A DNA stretch of 64,000 nt, from positions 227,542-291,541 of the forward strand of contig NZ_JAGIYZ010000003.1 in assembly GCF_017813355.1 (NCBI RefSeq), given 5' to 3'. The stretch's first letter is position 1; each line of letters begins with the position of its first letter. A program made the position numbers and the translations under genes. The notes under the pieces are model-generated. The model was not told the origin of the DNA. It made no database searches and saw only the letters and a list, made by a program, of their open reading frames with translations. The DNA comes from Roseomonas nitratireducens (lineage in GTDB: Bacteria; Pseudomonadota; Alphaproteobacteria; Acetobacterales; Acetobacteraceae). This document shows positions 54,967-63,125 of the stretch, piece by piece.

Positions 54967-56021
54967 GCGCTCTGCTCCATACCGGCGCGAAGCCGGTCGT
55001 ATTCGGCGACGAAGGTGGCGGCGAGGCCGCGCTTGTCGGCCTCCGGCAGGAAGGCGCCGACAATGCCGTTCAGCATGAAGCGGCGCAGGTCGTCCAGGCC
55101 GAAGCCGAAATCCTCCGCCATCATGCGCCAGCAGCCGGCGGGGTCGATGCGGTGCAGCGGCGGGTCGTCGGTGTTCGGGTGCAGCAGCAGCCCGGCCTGC
55201 GGCATGCGGCGGATCGGGTGGTCCAGCGCCCAGCGCTCGGGCGGCAGGGTGCGCAGGTAGTAGGAATTGGTCGGCACCACGGTGAAGACGATGCCGCGTT
55301 CCGCGCAGCGCCGCGCCAGCGCCGGGTTGTCGAGCACGGTGTAGCCATGGTCGATCCGCTCGACCTCCAGCAGGTCGATCGCCGTCTCCACGTTGCGCCA
55401 GTGGCAGCCGAACTCCCCGGCATGGGCGGTCAGGCGGAACCCCGCGCGCTTCGCGTCGCGATAGGCCTTCCAGAACAGCTCCGGCGGCCGGTCCGTCTCC
55501 CGGTAGTCGATGCCGAGGCCGATGACGCGGTCGCGCCGGTGGTCGCGCATCCACGCGACCATCTCGACCGCCTCCTCGGGCGTTGCCTCCCGGTCGATGG
55601 ACGGGATCAGCAGCGCCGAGACGCCATGGTCGTGCTTCGCGTCGTCGAAGGCGGCGAGGATCGCGTCCGCGCCGTCGCGATAGGAGATGCCGGAGTCCCG
55701 CGCCGTGCCCGTGGGGTTCCAGAAGATCTCGGCATGGCGGACGCCCTGCGCGGCGGCGTCCTCCAGGTATTCGTAGGCGATGCGGTGCAGGTCCTCCGGC
55801 CCGCGCAGGATGCGCTGTTCCAGCGCGCGGAGGATGTGCAGCACGCCCTTGGGCTTCGCGTCGCGGCGGGCGAGGTCGGCGACCTCGGCCTCCGTGAAGC
55901 CCGCGCCCTGGCGCAGCGCCATCTCCCGCAGCGTTTCGATCCGGATGGCGCCGAGCAGGTGGACATGCAGTTCCACCTTCGGGATGGCGCGGCAGAAGGC
56001 GGCGATGTCCATGCCGCTCAT
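54963..56021 (-). CDS. Adenosine deaminase-like amidohydrolase
   Basis: A 352-residue ADA-family deaminase. KVELHVHLLGAIR gives the HxH zinc ligands; TAHAGEFG has the catalytic Glu; RIDHGYTVLDNP and HPNTDDPPL supply the remaining His and Asp residues. Where true adenosine deaminases have HLDG, this has HLLG: the Asp that binds the ribose 5'-hydroxyl is Leu. The catalytic set is intact, so another substrate is likely. ATG at 56021 overlaps the MBL stop. Confidence 0.85.
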   Translation of the reverse strand: MSGMDIAAFCRAIPKVELHVHLLGAIRIETLREMALRQGAGFTEAEVADLARRDAKPKGVLHILRALEQRILRGPEDLHRIAYEYLEDAAAQGVRHAEIFWNPTGTARDSGISYRDGADAILAAFDDAKHDHGVSALLIPSIDREATPEEAVEMVAWMRDHRRDRVIGLGIDYRETDRPPELFWKAYRDAKRAGFRLTAHAGEFGCHWRNVETAIDLLEVERIDHGYTVLDNPALARRCAERGIVFTVVPTNSYYLRTLPPERWALDHPIRRMPQAGLLLHPNTDDPPLHRIDPAGCWRMMAEDFGFGLDDLRRFMLNGIVGAFLPEADKRGLAATFVAEYDRLRAGMEQSA

Positions 56022-57025
56022 CGCCGCCGCCACAGCCAGACGCCCGCCGCGTCGGGCTCCCGCGCCACGCGCCCGCCCGCTTCCAGCAGCCGCAGATGCG
56101 CAAGCGTCTCGCCCAGCCCGAAGCCGAGGTTGCGCTGGTCGAGCGGGCGGCGGAACAGCGCGGGCAGCAGGGCGTGGGCGCTGGCCGGCACGGCGCAGGC
56201 TTCCTCCAGCGCGGCGAGCCGTTGCTCATGGTGGGCGGCCAGCCAATCGAGCCGCGCATGCAGCCCACGGAAGGGCTCGCCATGGGAAGGAAGCACAAGC
56301 GTGTCCTCCGGCAGGTCGCGGAAGCGGTCGAGCGAGGCGAGGAAGGCGCCGAGCGGATCGCCCATCGGTTCCCCCGCATGCAGCCCGACATAGGGCGAGA
56401 TGCGCGGCAGGATCTGGTCGGCGGCGATCAGCACGCGGTCCTCCGCGCAGAACAGGCAGGCCATGTCCGGCGCATGCCCCTGGCCGGTGATGACGCGCCA
56501 GTCCCGCCCGCCGATGCGCAGCACGTCGCCATCGGCGATGCAGCGGAAGGCGCGCGGCAGCGGCGCGACCGAGCGCACATAGAGCGGCCCGCGCCCGCGC
56601 AGGAAGGCCACGTAGTCATCGGGCGCGCCGGCCAGCCGTGCGAATTCCGCCTGGTGGGCGATCATCTCTGCGCCCGTGTCGAACCAGAGCGCGCGCGCCT
56701 GCAGCCATTCGATGCGCGTCATCAGCGGCGTCACGCCATGGCCTTCGGCCAGCCAGCCCATCAGCCCGGCATGGTCGGGGTGGAAATGCGTCACCAGCAG
56801 GCCGGCGAGCGGCCGCCCGCCGAAGGCCGCACCCCCCAGCGCCGCGGTCCAGTTCCCCCGCGTTTCGTCGTTCGCGACGCCGGCATCGATGGCAAGCCAG
56901 CCATCCCCATCCTCCAGCAGCCAGGCGTTCACGTGGTGGGGCGCGAAGGGCAGGGGGAAGCGCAGCCAGCGGAGGCCGGGCAGGATGTCCTGCGCGGCGC
57001 CTGGCGGGGGGATCTGGATGTCCAT
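56018..57025 (-). CDS. MBL-fold metallohydrolase
   Basis: A 335-residue metallo-beta-lactamase-fold protein with HFHPDHAG at 80-87, GQGHAPDMACLFC and LPSHGEPFRG as metal motifs, and a long C-terminal helical region after residue 230. Resembles the LACTB2/glyoxalase II-like hydrolases. First gene of the MBL/ADA-like/M20 operon, each joined by ATGA overlaps. Confidence 0.88.
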   Translation of the reverse strand: MDIQIPPPGAAQDILPGLRWLRFPLPFAPHHVNAWLLEDGDGWLAIDAGVANDETRGNWTAALGGAAFGGRPLAGLLVTHFHPDHAGLMGWLAEGHGVTPLMTRIEWLQARALWFDTGAEMIAHQAEFARLAGAPDDYVAFLRGRGPLYVRSVAPLPRAFRCIADGDVLRIGGRDWRVITGQGHAPDMACLFCAEDRVLIAADQILPRISPYVGLHAGEPMGDPLGAFLASLDRFRDLPEDTLVLPSHGEPFRGLHARLDWLAAHHEQRLAALEEACAVPASAHALLPALFRRPLDQRNLGFGLGETLAHLRLLEAGGRVAREPDAAGVWLWRRR

Positions 57026-57095
57026 CGGCTGCCAGCGTGGCGCGCCGGGGCAGGGGGCTCAATCCCCGCCGGCGCATGGCCCCGCCGCGTGGCGC

Positions 57096-57706
57096 TCAGA
57101 CGTAGGAGGCGCCGTCGCGTACCGAGCCGTCGGGATGTTCGACGCGGAAGCCCCCATCGGGCGCCACGACGAGCACCGGCCCGCGGAAGGCCTCGCCGTC
57201 GAGCATCCGTTGGTAGCCCTCCGCCGACAGGTACTGCGTCAGCACCGGGCCGCGCGCCTCGCAGCCGAGCGCGCGGGCGAGCGCCTGAAGCAGCCGGTAG
57301 CCGCGGCCGGTCGTGATGCCCGCCCGGCTGCCTGCCGTACCCCAGCCCGTTTCAAGCGTGCGTCCTTGTTCCACTTGTCCGCGCCGGCATTGGCCGCGGC
57401 GGTGCAGGCGAAGCAGCGGACGGACGAGAGCGGCCCGCCGCGCATGCGACTGCGCAGGACGGAAAAGTCATGCGCCGTATGCTCGCTGAGGCCGAGCCCC
57501 AACTGCAGCGCGCCGGGCGCCCCGTGCGCCACGAGCGTCAGCGTCGAGATGGGCGATGCGCCCGCCGCGCTGTGCGCGCGCATGGCGATCTCCAGGATCA
57601 TGTCGCCCTGCTCCGCGGCCATCCCACGCAGCCCGCGAATGGCGATGAAGTCCAACATGCGGCCCGATTGCGGCGCGCGCCTGTCGACAATGTAGAAGTT
57701 GCTCAT
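57096..57706 (-). pseudogene. DUF4347-like gene split by a -1 frameshift
   Basis: One frame starts at 57706 (MSNFYIVDRRAPQSG) and has a DUF4347-like pattern: LTLVAHGAPGALQLG, then VRCFACTAAANAG. It turns Arg/Ala-rich after about residue 115 and stops at 57239. The frame one base back continues with sensible sequence (TGWGTAGSRAGITTGRGYRLLQALARALG) to a stop at 57096. The switch falls near 57345-57374. A lost base, a sequencing error or frameshifting could explain it; a GTG at 57374 could also start the second part alone. No function is known. Confidence 0.55.
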
Positions 57707-57737
57707 GGATGAGGGCTCCGGGCGCCCCCCGGCCGCT

Positions 57738-58484
57738 TCAATCCAACAGCGCCTCGCGGAATGATGCAAGTCCGGATCGGCTGAGGCCGAGTCCGTCCGC
57801 CGCCAGTCCCTCGACCCCGTCGAAGCGCGCCAGCACCGCGTCGAGCGCTTCCTCGAGCATGGCCGGATGGGTCGACAGGATGGCGTCCGCCGCAGCCTGC
57901 GGCGTGCCCGGCGGCAGCGGATGGTCGCGCCGCCAGAGCCGGTCCGTCGCGACATAGTCGGCCATGACGGTCGCGCGGTCCGCGCCGAGCACCGTCAGCA
58001 CCAGCGCCGCGCCGATGCCCGTCCGGTCCTTGCCCGCCGAGCAGTGGAACAGCAGCGGCCGGCGGGCTTCGTCCAGCAGCAGCGCGAAAAGGCGCCGATA
58101 GGCGTCGAGGTGGTCCGAGACATACGACAGGTAGGCCCGGCGCAGCAGTTCCACCGCGCCTTCGCCCGTGGCCGCGCCGCGTTCCAGCATGTCGCGCAGC
58201 GAGGCGCCGACGAAGGGTTCGATCGGCAGCGGATGCGCCACCGCCCCCGGCGGCAGGCGGGACGGGGCGCGCGCGGCCTCCCGTTCCCCGCGCAGGTCGC
58301 ACACGGTCGCGATGCCGGCCTCGGCCAGCCGGGCGAGGTCCGCCTCGGTCAGCCCGTGCAGCGCGGCGGAGCGCCAGACCATCCCCGGCCGCACGCGCCG
58401 CCCGTCCGCGACGCGCCAGCCCCCGAGGTCGCGGACATTGGAGGCGCCGTCGAGCGGCAGGGCGAAGGGCAGGGTCTGGTCCAT
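57738..58484 (-). CDS. Tyrosine-protein phosphatase (Y_phosphatase3)
   Basis: A 248-residue phosphatase. The P-loop FHCSAGKDRTG has Cys148 and Arg154; SNVRDLGGWRV and WRSAALHGLTEADL are the N-terminal family signatures also seen in MptpB-like lipid/tyrosine phosphatases. The ATG at 58482-58484 is used; the frame stays open upstream without domain content. Divergent from the amidohydrolase gene. Confidence 0.9.
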   Translation of the reverse strand: MDQTLPFALPLDGASNVRDLGGWRVADGRRVRPGMVWRSAALHGLTEADLARLAEAGIATVCDLRGEREAARAPSRLPPGAVAHPLPIEPFVGASLRDMLERGAATGEGAVELLRRAYLSYVSDHLDAYRRLFALLLDEARRPLLFHCSAGKDRTGIGAALVLTVLGADRATVMADYVATDRLWRRDHPLPPGTPQAAADAILSTHPAMLEEALDAVLARFDGVEGLAADGLGLSRSGLASFREALLD

Positions 58485-58586
58485 GGCGGGACTATCGCGC
58501 GGCTTGACCCGCCTGCCCATTGCAGGCGCGGGCGATCCGGCCGAACCTGCCGTCCGTCGCCACGGATGAAGGGGCGCCGAGGAAAC

Positions 58587-59648
58587 GTGACCATCGCCGC
58601 CATCGATTGCGACCTGCATCCCGCCGTGCCCGGCGTCGCGGCGCTGCTGCCCTACATGGACGAGTACTGGCGCCATACGCTGGTCGAACGCGGGATCGAG
58701 GCGCTCGAAAGCGCCTCCTACCCCCCGAACGCGCCGAGTTCCGTGCGCGCGGACTGGCGCGGGGCGAAGGGGCAGCCGCCGGCGGATGTCGGCGCGCTGC
58801 AATCCCAGGCGCTGGACCGCTGGGGGACCGGGACGGGCATCCTGAACCCGCTGTTCCCGGTGCAACTGCCCTTCAGCCGCGACATGTCCGCCGCCATGGC
58901 GCGGGCGGTGAACGACTGGGTGCGCGCCGAATGGCTCGACCGCGATGCCAGGCTGCGCGCCTCCATCCTGCTGCCCAACGGCGTCGAGGAAGCGCTGGCC
59001 GAGATCGAGCGCCTCGCGCCGGATCCCCGCTTCGTGCAGGGCCTGGTGCTGTGCATGGGGGAGATCCCGCTCGGCCGGCGCGAATGGTGGCCGGTGCATG
59101 CCGCGCTGGAGCGGCACGGGCTGCCGCTCGGCATCCATGCCGGCAGCGCCTGGCGGCATCCGCCCACCTCAGTCGGCTGGCCGTCCTGGTATGTCGAGGA
59201 ATACGCGGCGAATTCTCTCGGCTTCCAGGCCAGCCTCGCCTCGCTGCTGACCGAAGGCGTGCTCGGGAAGTTTCCCGCGCTCAAGATCGTGCTGATCGAA
59301 AGCGGCGTCTCCTGGCTGCCGGGCTTCCTGTGGCGGCTGACCAAGGGCTGGAAGGGCGTGCGCTTCGAGATCCCTTGGGTCGACCGCCCGCCATCGGAAC
59401 TTGTCCGCGACCAGGTGCGCCTGACGATCCGCCCCTTCGACGCGCCGGAGGAAGGGGAGACGGTGGCCCGCATGCTCGACCATCTCCGCTCCGACGACAT
59501 GCTGCTGTGGGCGACCGACTGGCCGCACGCGCATTTCGAGGGCGACGCGACCGTGCCGACCGGCCTGCCGGCGGGGCTGCTGCCGAAGATCATGGTGGAG
59601 AACCCGCGGGCCACCTATGCTCGGCTGAGGGAAGGAGGAACCGCATGA
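58587..59648 (+). CDS. Amidohydrolase-2 family protein A (ACMSD-like)
   Basis: A 353-residue TIM-barrel metal hydrolase/decarboxylase. AIDCDLHPAVPG holds the metal-site motif (Asp-x-His instead of HxH), PLGIHAGSAW a central His, and LLWATDWPHAHFEGD the C-terminal Asp/His region. GTG at 58587 follows GAGGAAA; an ATG at 58566 is an alternative. The stop overlaps the next amidohydrolase (ATGA). The two are homologous. Confidence 0.85.
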   Translation: MTIAAIDCDLHPAVPGVAALLPYMDEYWRHTLVERGIEALESASYPPNAPSSVRADWRGAKGQPPADVGALQSQALDRWGTGTGILNPLFPVQLPFSRDMSAAMARAVNDWVRAEWLDRDARLRASILLPNGVEEALAEIERLAPDPRFVQGLVLCMGEIPLGRREWWPVHAALERHGLPLGIHAGSAWRHPPTSVGWPSWYVEEYAANSLGFQASLASLLTEGVLGKFPALKIVLIESGVSWLPGFLWRLTKGWKGVRFEIPWVDRPPSELVRDQVRLTIRPFDAPEEGETVARMLDHLRSDDMLLWATDWPHAHFEGDATVPTGLPAGLLPKIMVENPRATYARLREGGTA

Positions 59649-60751
59649 ACCTCGTCCGCCCGATCGCCGCGCCGGGTCGCCCGGCCGCCACGACGCTTGG
59701 CCTTGTCGATGTCGACATCCATCCGCGGGTACGGGACCTGTCGGAGTTCCGCCCCTTCATGACGGAGGCCGCCTGGCACCGGCTTGCCACCTACGGCATC
59801 CACGCGCGGCACGGCTTCCACAAGGGCTATCCCTTCCCGAAGGCGGCGCCGCTCGCCTGCCGGCGGGACGCCTGGCCGCCGGGCGGCGGGCCGCCGGCCT
59901 CGGACCTGCCCTTCCTGCGGGAGCAGTTGCTCGACCGCTACGACATGGATATCGGCGTGCTGAACCCGCTGCAGCCCTCGGGCCAGGGGGATGTGAACGA
60001 CGGGCTGTCGGTCGCGCTCGCCCGCGCGGTGAACGAATGGCAGGTCGAGCACTGGCTGCGGCATGAGGACCGGCTGCGCGGGTCCATCGTCGTGCCCTAT
60101 GAGGACGGCGCCGCCTCGGTCGAGGAAATCCGCCGCTGGGCGGGCGATCCGCGCTTCTGCCAGGTGCTGCTGATGAGCCGCACGAGCGAGCCTCTCGGCC
60201 GGCAGCGCTACTGGCCGATCTGGCAGGCGGCGGCGGAAGCGGGCCTGCCCGTCGGCATCCATGCCTTCGGATATTCGGGCCATGCCATGACGAATGGCGG
60301 CTGGCCGTCCTTTTATGTGGAGGAAGTGCAGGAACACGCCACCAGCGCCCAGGCGCAGGTCAGTTCCATGGTGGTGGAGGGCATCTTCGAGCGCTTCCCC
60401 TCGCTCCGCGTCATCATGATCGAATGCGGCTTCGCCTGGATGCCCTCGCTCGGCTGGCGGCTCGACGCCACCTGGAAGCGGCTGCGCGACGAGGTGCCGC
60501 ATCTGAAGCGCGCGCCGAGCGAGTACCTGCGCGAGCACGTCTTCGTCTCGACCCAGCCGATCGAGGAGCCGGAGCGGCCCGAGCATCTGCTCGACACGAT
60601 GGAATGGATCGGCTGGGACCGGATCCTCTTCGCCTCCGACTATCCGCACTGGGATTTCGACGATCCGCGGCTGGCCATTCCCTCGACCATCCCCGAGGCA
60701 AAGCGCGCGCTGATCTATGGCGGCAACGCCCGCCGCCTCTTTCGCCGCTGA
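59645..60751 (+). CDS. Amidohydrolase-2 family protein B (ACMSD-like)
   Basis: A 368-residue protein of the same family. LVDVDIHPRVRDL is the N-terminal metal motif, GIHAFGYSGHAM the central His, RVIMIECGFAWMPSLGWRLD the family signature and LFASDYPHWDFDDP the C-terminal Asp/His. Homologous to protein A over its length, so the operon contains a diverged pair. Shares one base with the Rieske gene start (TGATG). Confidence 0.87.
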   Translation: MNLVRPIAAPGRPAATTLGLVDVDIHPRVRDLSEFRPFMTEAAWHRLATYGIHARHGFHKGYPFPKAAPLACRRDAWPPGGGPPASDLPFLREQLLDRYDMDIGVLNPLQPSGQGDVNDGLSVALARAVNEWQVEHWLRHEDRLRGSIVVPYEDGAASVEEIRRWAGDPRFCQVLLMSRTSEPLGRQRYWPIWQAAAEAGLPVGIHAFGYSGHAMTNGGWPSFYVEEVQEHATSAQAQVSSMVVEGIFERFPSLRVIMIECGFAWMPSLGWRLDATWKRLRDEVPHLKRAPSEYLREHVFVSTQPIEEPERPEHLLDTMEWIGWDRILFASDYPHWDFDDPRLAIPSTIPEAKRALIYGGNARRLFRR

Positions 60752-61164
60752 TGGCGCGGCACGTCGTCGCGCCGGTCGCCGAGATTCCCCCCGGCGGCCG
60801 GAAGGTGGTGGAGGCTGACGGCAAGCGGATCGTCGTCTTCAACCTTTCGGGAGAGTTCTTCGCCCTGCTCGACCGCTGCCCGCACCAGGGCGGCCCGCTG
60901 TCGGGCGGCATCCTGTGCGGGCTGACGCAATCCGACGCGCCCGGCACCTACCGATTCTCCCGCGCCGGGGAATTCATCCGCTGCCCCTGGCATCAGTGGG
61001 AGTTCGACATCCGCACCGGCAAGTCCTGGTTCGATCCGCGCCGGACCAAGGTGCGGCCCTTCCCGGCCGCCGTCGCCACGGGCGCCGAACTGGCCGAGGG
61101 CCCCTATGTCGCGGAGACCTTCGCGGTGCGGGTGGAAGACGCCTACGTGGTCCTCGAGGCCTGA
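60751..61164 (+). CDS. Rieske [2Fe-2S] ferredoxin
   Basis: A 137-residue Rieske protein. Ligands are Cys43 and His45 (CPHQGGPL) and Cys78 and His81 (CPWHQWEFD). There is an unusual insertion of about 15 residues between the two loops (LTQSDAPGTYRFSRAG). No oxygenase alpha subunit or reductase is adjacent. It is translationally coupled to two amidohydrolases, so it could serve an oxygenase in the same catabolic route. Confidence 0.9.
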   Translation: MARHVVAPVAEIPPGGRKVVEADGKRIVVFNLSGEFFALLDRCPHQGGPLSGGILCGLTQSDAPGTYRFSRAGEFIRCPWHQWEFDIRTGKSWFDPRRTKVRPFPAAVATGAELAEGPYVAETFAVRVEDAYVVLEA

Positions 61165-61315
61165 ACCGCTTCACCGACGCGGCGCTTGCGCCGCCGCAAG
61201 GTGATCCTCGCCACGGCGAAGCCATTCTCCCGCATGATCCTTCCTGCCTAGAGTGGCGAAGGGGTGCGGGGATCGGCCGCGCCGCCGCAGCCTTCCGTCC
61301 GGAGCCGACGACACG

Positions 61316-63103
61316 ATGGCGAGCCCGCGCTTCATCCTGAAGACCGACCTCACGGGGCTCGAGCCCGTCGCCATGGGCGGCGGCGCGGTGCTGGACGCCG
61401 ACGCACGGCTCCGCGCGCTGCTCGGGCCCGACCGCGCCGCGCTGTTCGCCGAACCCGTCGTCACCTGGGGCAATGGGCGCAATCCCGGCTCGGTGTCCTG
61501 GTACGCGGAGGCGGCGGGCGACCCTGTCCCGCTCTCGGCCCTGCCGCCCGCGCGTCGTGCCTCGGTCGAGGCGCGGCTGGCCGCCGAGCTCGCCGCCCTC
61601 GCGCCGCTGATGGGCGACCCGCTGCTGCGCGGGGCGCTGGTGCTGGCCGGCCCCGATTCGATCCTGGCGCTGGAGGACCGGCCGCTCATCACCGGCTGGG
61701 GCCTCGCCCCCGCGGGCGCGATGCGCGACCCGGCGAGCCGGGCGCAGCACCTGCGCGGCGTCTATGGCGCGGCGCTGCCGCCGGCCCTCGCCGCCGAAGG
61801 CCCGGTGGCAGAACCCCCACGCGCCCCGCCGCCGCCACCCCCGCCGCCGCGCCCGGCCGCGCCGCCGCCACCCCCGCCGCCCGTCGCCCCCGTGGCCGCC
61901 GCCGCGACGCCCGCGTCGCGCGCGACCTCCTCCGCCTGGAACTGGTGGCTGCTGCCGATCGGCGTGCTGGTGGCGCTGGTCTTCCTCGGCCTCGGCTTCT
62001 GGCTCGGCTGGAACCTCATCGCCGAGCGCATCGCCGGGCAGCGCCTGGTCGCGCCCGTCGCGGACGAGGCGCGCATCACGGAGCAGATCGGCCGGCAGCG
62101 GGAGACGAACGACGCGCTGCGGCGGGAGATCGAGGCGGCGCGCGCGGCGCTTGCCGGCGATGTCTGCCGGCCCGGCGATTTCGGCCTCTCGCCGCTGACG
62201 CCGCCGCAGATCACGCCCATGCAGCCCGCCCAGATGCCGCCGCCGGCGCAGGGGCAGCAGGCCTTCCAGGGCTCGCTGATCGAACTGCTCGACCAGGCGA
62301 CGGTGCTGGTGCTCGGGCCGCTCGCGAACGGGCAGGGGGTGGGGACGGGCACCGGCTTCGTCGTGGCACCCGGCGTGATCGTCACCAACGCGCATGTCGT
62401 CGCGAATCTCGACCCGGCGCGCGTCTACGTCGTGAACCGCCGGCTTGGCCGGCCCTTCACCGTTCAGGTCGCGGCGCAGACGCCGGACCCGCAGCCCGGC
62501 CGGGCCGATTTCGCGCTGCTGCGGCTGCCGGCGGATGCCCCGGCGCTCTCGCCGCTCGGCCTGACGCGGGTGGCGAGCCGGCTCGACCCCGTCATCGCCG
62601 CCGGCTTCCCGCAGGCGATCATGCAGACGGACGCCAATTTCCGCGCGCTGCTCGACGGCAACAGCCAGGCGATCCCGGAACTGGCGGTGACGGACGGGCT
62701 CGTCAGCGCGGTGCAGGCGCTGGCCTCGGGGCTGACGGTGATGCCGCACACGGCGGCGATCAGCCGCGGCAATTCGGGCGGGCCGCTGGTGGACCGCTGC
62801 GGCCGCGTGGTGGGGGTGAACACCTTCGGCTTCTTCAACGCCGAACAGGGGGAGCGTGTCTCCTACGCGCAGAAGACGGAGGCGGTGCTCGCCTTCCTCG
62901 CGGCGAACGGGGTGACGATCGCGGACATCGCCGGCGCCTGCCAGCCGGCGCCGGTCGCGGCCCCTGCCTCGCCCGCGGCACCGGTCGCGCCCGCATCGCC
63001 GGCACCCGCACCCGCGCCGGCATCGCCCGCGCCGGCACCCGCGCCCGCCGCCCCCCCGCCGCCGCAGGATGCGACGCCCGTGGCCCCGGCCACGCCGCGC
63101 TGA
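61316..63103 (+). CDS. Membrane-anchored trypsin-like protease with SrfA-like N-terminal module
   Basis: A 595-residue protein. Residues 1-150 are a cytoplasmic module (AALFAEP at 41-47, GSVSWYAEA at 58-66, DRPLITGWGL at 121-130). There follow a Pro-rich linker (165-195), one membrane helix (211-233), a short coiled segment (about 250-280) and a periplasmic S1/Deg-type protease with His360 (VTNAHVV), Asp398 (ADFALLRL) and Ser487 (SRGNSGGP). The tail is a Pro/Ala repeat. ATG at 61316 (MASPRF). The N-module recurs in the next gene and resembles my recollection of SrfA-family proteins. Confidence 0.8.
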   Translation: MASPRFILKTDLTGLEPVAMGGGAVLDADARLRALLGPDRAALFAEPVVTWGNGRNPGSVSWYAEAAGDPVPLSALPPARRASVEARLAAELAALAPLMGDPLLRGALVLAGPDSILALEDRPLITGWGLAPAGAMRDPASRAQHLRGVYGAALPPALAAEGPVAEPPRAPPPPPPPPRPAAPPPPPPPVAPVAAAATPASRATSSAWNWWLLPIGVLVALVFLGLGFWLGWNLIAERIAGQRLVAPVADEARITEQIGRQRETNDALRREIEAARAALAGDVCRPGDFGLSPLTPPQITPMQPAQMPPPAQGQQAFQGSLIELLDQATVLVLGPLANGQGVGTGTGFVVAPGVIVTNAHVVANLDPARVYVVNRRLGRPFTVQVAAQTPDPQPGRADFALLRLPADAPALSPLGLTRVASRLDPVIAAGFPQAIMQTDANFRALLDGNSQAIPELAVTDGLVSAVQALASGLTVMPHTAAISRGNSGGPLVDRCGRVVGVNTFGFFNAEQGERVSYAQKTEAVLAFLAANGVTIADIAGACQPAPVAAPASPAAPVAPASPAPAPAPASPAPAPAPAAPPPPQDATPVAPATPR

Positions 63104-63125
63104 CCCGGGGCGAAAGAGCAAGCCC

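Noticed and set aside
53746..56391. 881-codon minus-strand frame covering M20 and the ADA-like gene
   Set aside because: Only the part after 54966 encodes a recognisable M20 protein; the rest is out-of-frame reading of the adenosine deaminase-like and MBL genes.
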